64,000 nt of DNA from Cylindrotheca closterium (taxonomy: Eukaryota > Bacillariophyta > Bacillariophyceae > Bacillariales > Bacillariaceae): the NCBI GenBank assembly GCA_933822405.4, contig CAKOGP040001847.1, positions 62,001 to 126,000 of the forward strand. The letters run 5' to 3'. Positions 63,210 through 64,000 of the stretch are shown in pieces. A program made the translations under genes and the position numbers. The notes under the pieces are model-generated. The model was not told where the DNA came from and made no database searches. It saw only the letters and a list, made by a program, of their open reading frames with translations. How positions within the stretch are numbered: position 1 is the first letter of the stretch; every line of letters begins with the position of its first letter.

Positions 63210-64000
63210 ATGAATATCAATCAAGTCGAAGGAAGTATCGTGATTCCTCTCCAGAACGGCAAACACATTATCCTTCCACCTCAATTGCGGTATAAAGTAA
63301 ACTACGGCGGTTGGCAAGTTGCAGATGGAAGAGAAAGAGCAAGCTTTTTCGATTGGGCTGGTAGTAATAACGAAAGATGTGTATACCGCATATCTGAAGA
63401 GTTTGACGATGACGTTCTTCAGCTATCCGTTAGACAGTGGGATCCTTACACCTGCCAAGGCAGAGTCTGGAATACCTTTCATTTTTCCTACGGCCCTTGT
63501 CAAGATGTCTTCTGGTCTCGATCGCCGGCCAATGTTCCCGATTCCGTTTGGAGAGACTGGGATAAACCCATGTCAACTACGTTCTCCGAGGAGCAAAGTC
63601 CCAACGATGCATTTTGCACTATTCTACAAGCCAACCTGAATTGGGTGGAAATTACGAAAATAGAAAATGAGATTGCATATGATATTCTGTACCAAAAGCT
63701 ACTCCATCACCCCACGATTACCAAGATTGACATTCCAAGTGCAGAGTATCATCAAGAGACTGTTGTTGACTTTTGTTGCAATCTCATTGCCAACTCGGAT
63801 ACACTAGAAGCAATCTTTTTTCAAGACATTGGATCATTGGATGAACATTTGGTGCAGAAAATGTTCCAATCCCTCGAAACAAGTCTAACCTTGAAGAGCC
63901 TTGATCTTCGAACCTCTCGATACCTTGAAACATGGGGCAAATGCGGTCCAGGAACCCAGCGAAGCAAAAGCAAACCCGGGCTTCCCGTTGAGGCCATATT
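63210..64000 (+). CDS. LRR-like protein, partial (runs off the right edge)
   Basis: An ATG at 63210 opens a frame without stop through the end of the window: 263 codons and counting. It begins MNINQVEGSIVIPLQNGKHI and contains GRVWNTFHFSYGPCQDVFW. From residue ~150 on it takes the strand/helix rhythm of LRR-like proteins (ITKIDIPSAEYH, TLEAIFFQDIG, TLKSLDLRTSRYLE). The style resembles the protein at 2756-3892. The 3' end is outside the window, so the gene is incomplete here. Confidence 0.75.
   Translation, partial: MNINQVEGSIVIPLQNGKHIILPPQLRYKVNYGGWQVADGRERASFFDWAGSNNERCVYRISEEFDDDVLQLSVRQWDPYTCQGRVWNTFHFSYGPCQDVFWSRSPANVPDSVWRDWDKPMSTTFSEEQSPNDAFCTILQANLNWVEITKIENEIAYDILYQKLLHHPTITKIDIPSAEYHQETVVDFCCNLIANSDTLEAIFFQDIGSLDEHLVQKMFQSLETSLTLKSLDLRTSRYLETWGKCGPGTQRSKSKPGLPVEAI

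Noticed and set aside
1..64000. CRISPR arrays, bacterial operons or riboswitches
   Set aside because: No spaced identical short repeats; spliced genes and eukaryotic families exclude a bacterial source.
1..64000. tRNA genes
   Set aside because: A visual look for GGTTCGA-type B boxes with a matching A box gave none I could fold. A covariance-model scan would be needed to exclude them.

Overview
This 64 kb window looks like nuclear DNA of a diatom, probably a pennate one. That is an inference from content, not a database match. The genes carry short GT-AG introns, and I resolved examples from 72 to about 240 bases. Three proteins begin with a signal peptide followed by a diatom-type plastid motif (…A/S-F). 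The families include BspA-type LRR/ankyrin proteins, LRR-like proteins ending in a 'LNxxGR…NPSLC' tail, Crinkler-type proteins, a PP2C expansion and a TPK potassium channel. Gene density is about one gene per 2 kb on both strands. No operons are evident.

Layout. 0.5-9 kb: tyrosyl-DNA phosphodiesterase (TDP1), an LRR-like protein, two tandem isochorismatase-type hydrolases (one with 7-nt and 18-nt microexons) and an SLC43-like transporter. 9-20.5 kb: a secreted unknown protein, a plastid-type pyrroline-5-carboxylate reductase, a plastid-type glutaredoxin whose active-site first cysteine codon is UGA with a convincing SECIS hairpin in its 3' UTR, a large armadillo-repeat protein, a plastid-type FKBP and RNA polymerase II subunit RPB7. 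21-30.2 kb: a 2.9 kb segment present twice in the same orientation. Each copy holds a Crinkler-like gene with a PD-(D/E)XK nuclease-type C-terminus plus decayed NTPase and LRR/coiled-coil genes; the copies are separated by low-complexity and repeat-rich DNA. 30.4-44.6 kb: a large helical unknown, a one-domain asparaginase, an AAA-type ATPase with a long helical tail, a two-exon ISD11/LYRM4, a frameshifted LRR pseudogene and glutaminyl-tRNA synthetase. 45-51.6 kb: a secreted esterase, an intact LRR/ankyrin protein, a membrane J-protein with a ShKT domain, an XPA-like protein lacking the zinc finger, and a small membrane ORF. 51.8-59.3 kb: a 1.3 kb TIR element with TAA target-site duplication (PIF/Harbinger-like), then an array of two PP2C genes, a 5S rRNA gene, a deleted 5S copy and a trace of a third PP2C. 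59.4-64 kb: a mitochondrial-type SH3-like protein, a two-pore K+ channel with an EF hand, a small conserved-looking protein, and a partial LRR-like gene running off the right edge.

How it fits together. Several genes are ordinary housekeeping genes: TDP1 and XPA-like in DNA repair, RPB7, GlnRS, ISD11 for Fe-S assembly, and P5CR for proline. The glutaredoxin, FKBP and P5CR appear to be plastid proteins. The accessory interest lies in the selenoprotein glutaredoxin, the duplicated Crinkler-like locus with exchanged N-termini, and the PP2C/5S array. Exon joins were made by eye from splice signals and family motifs, and none has been checked against transcripts.
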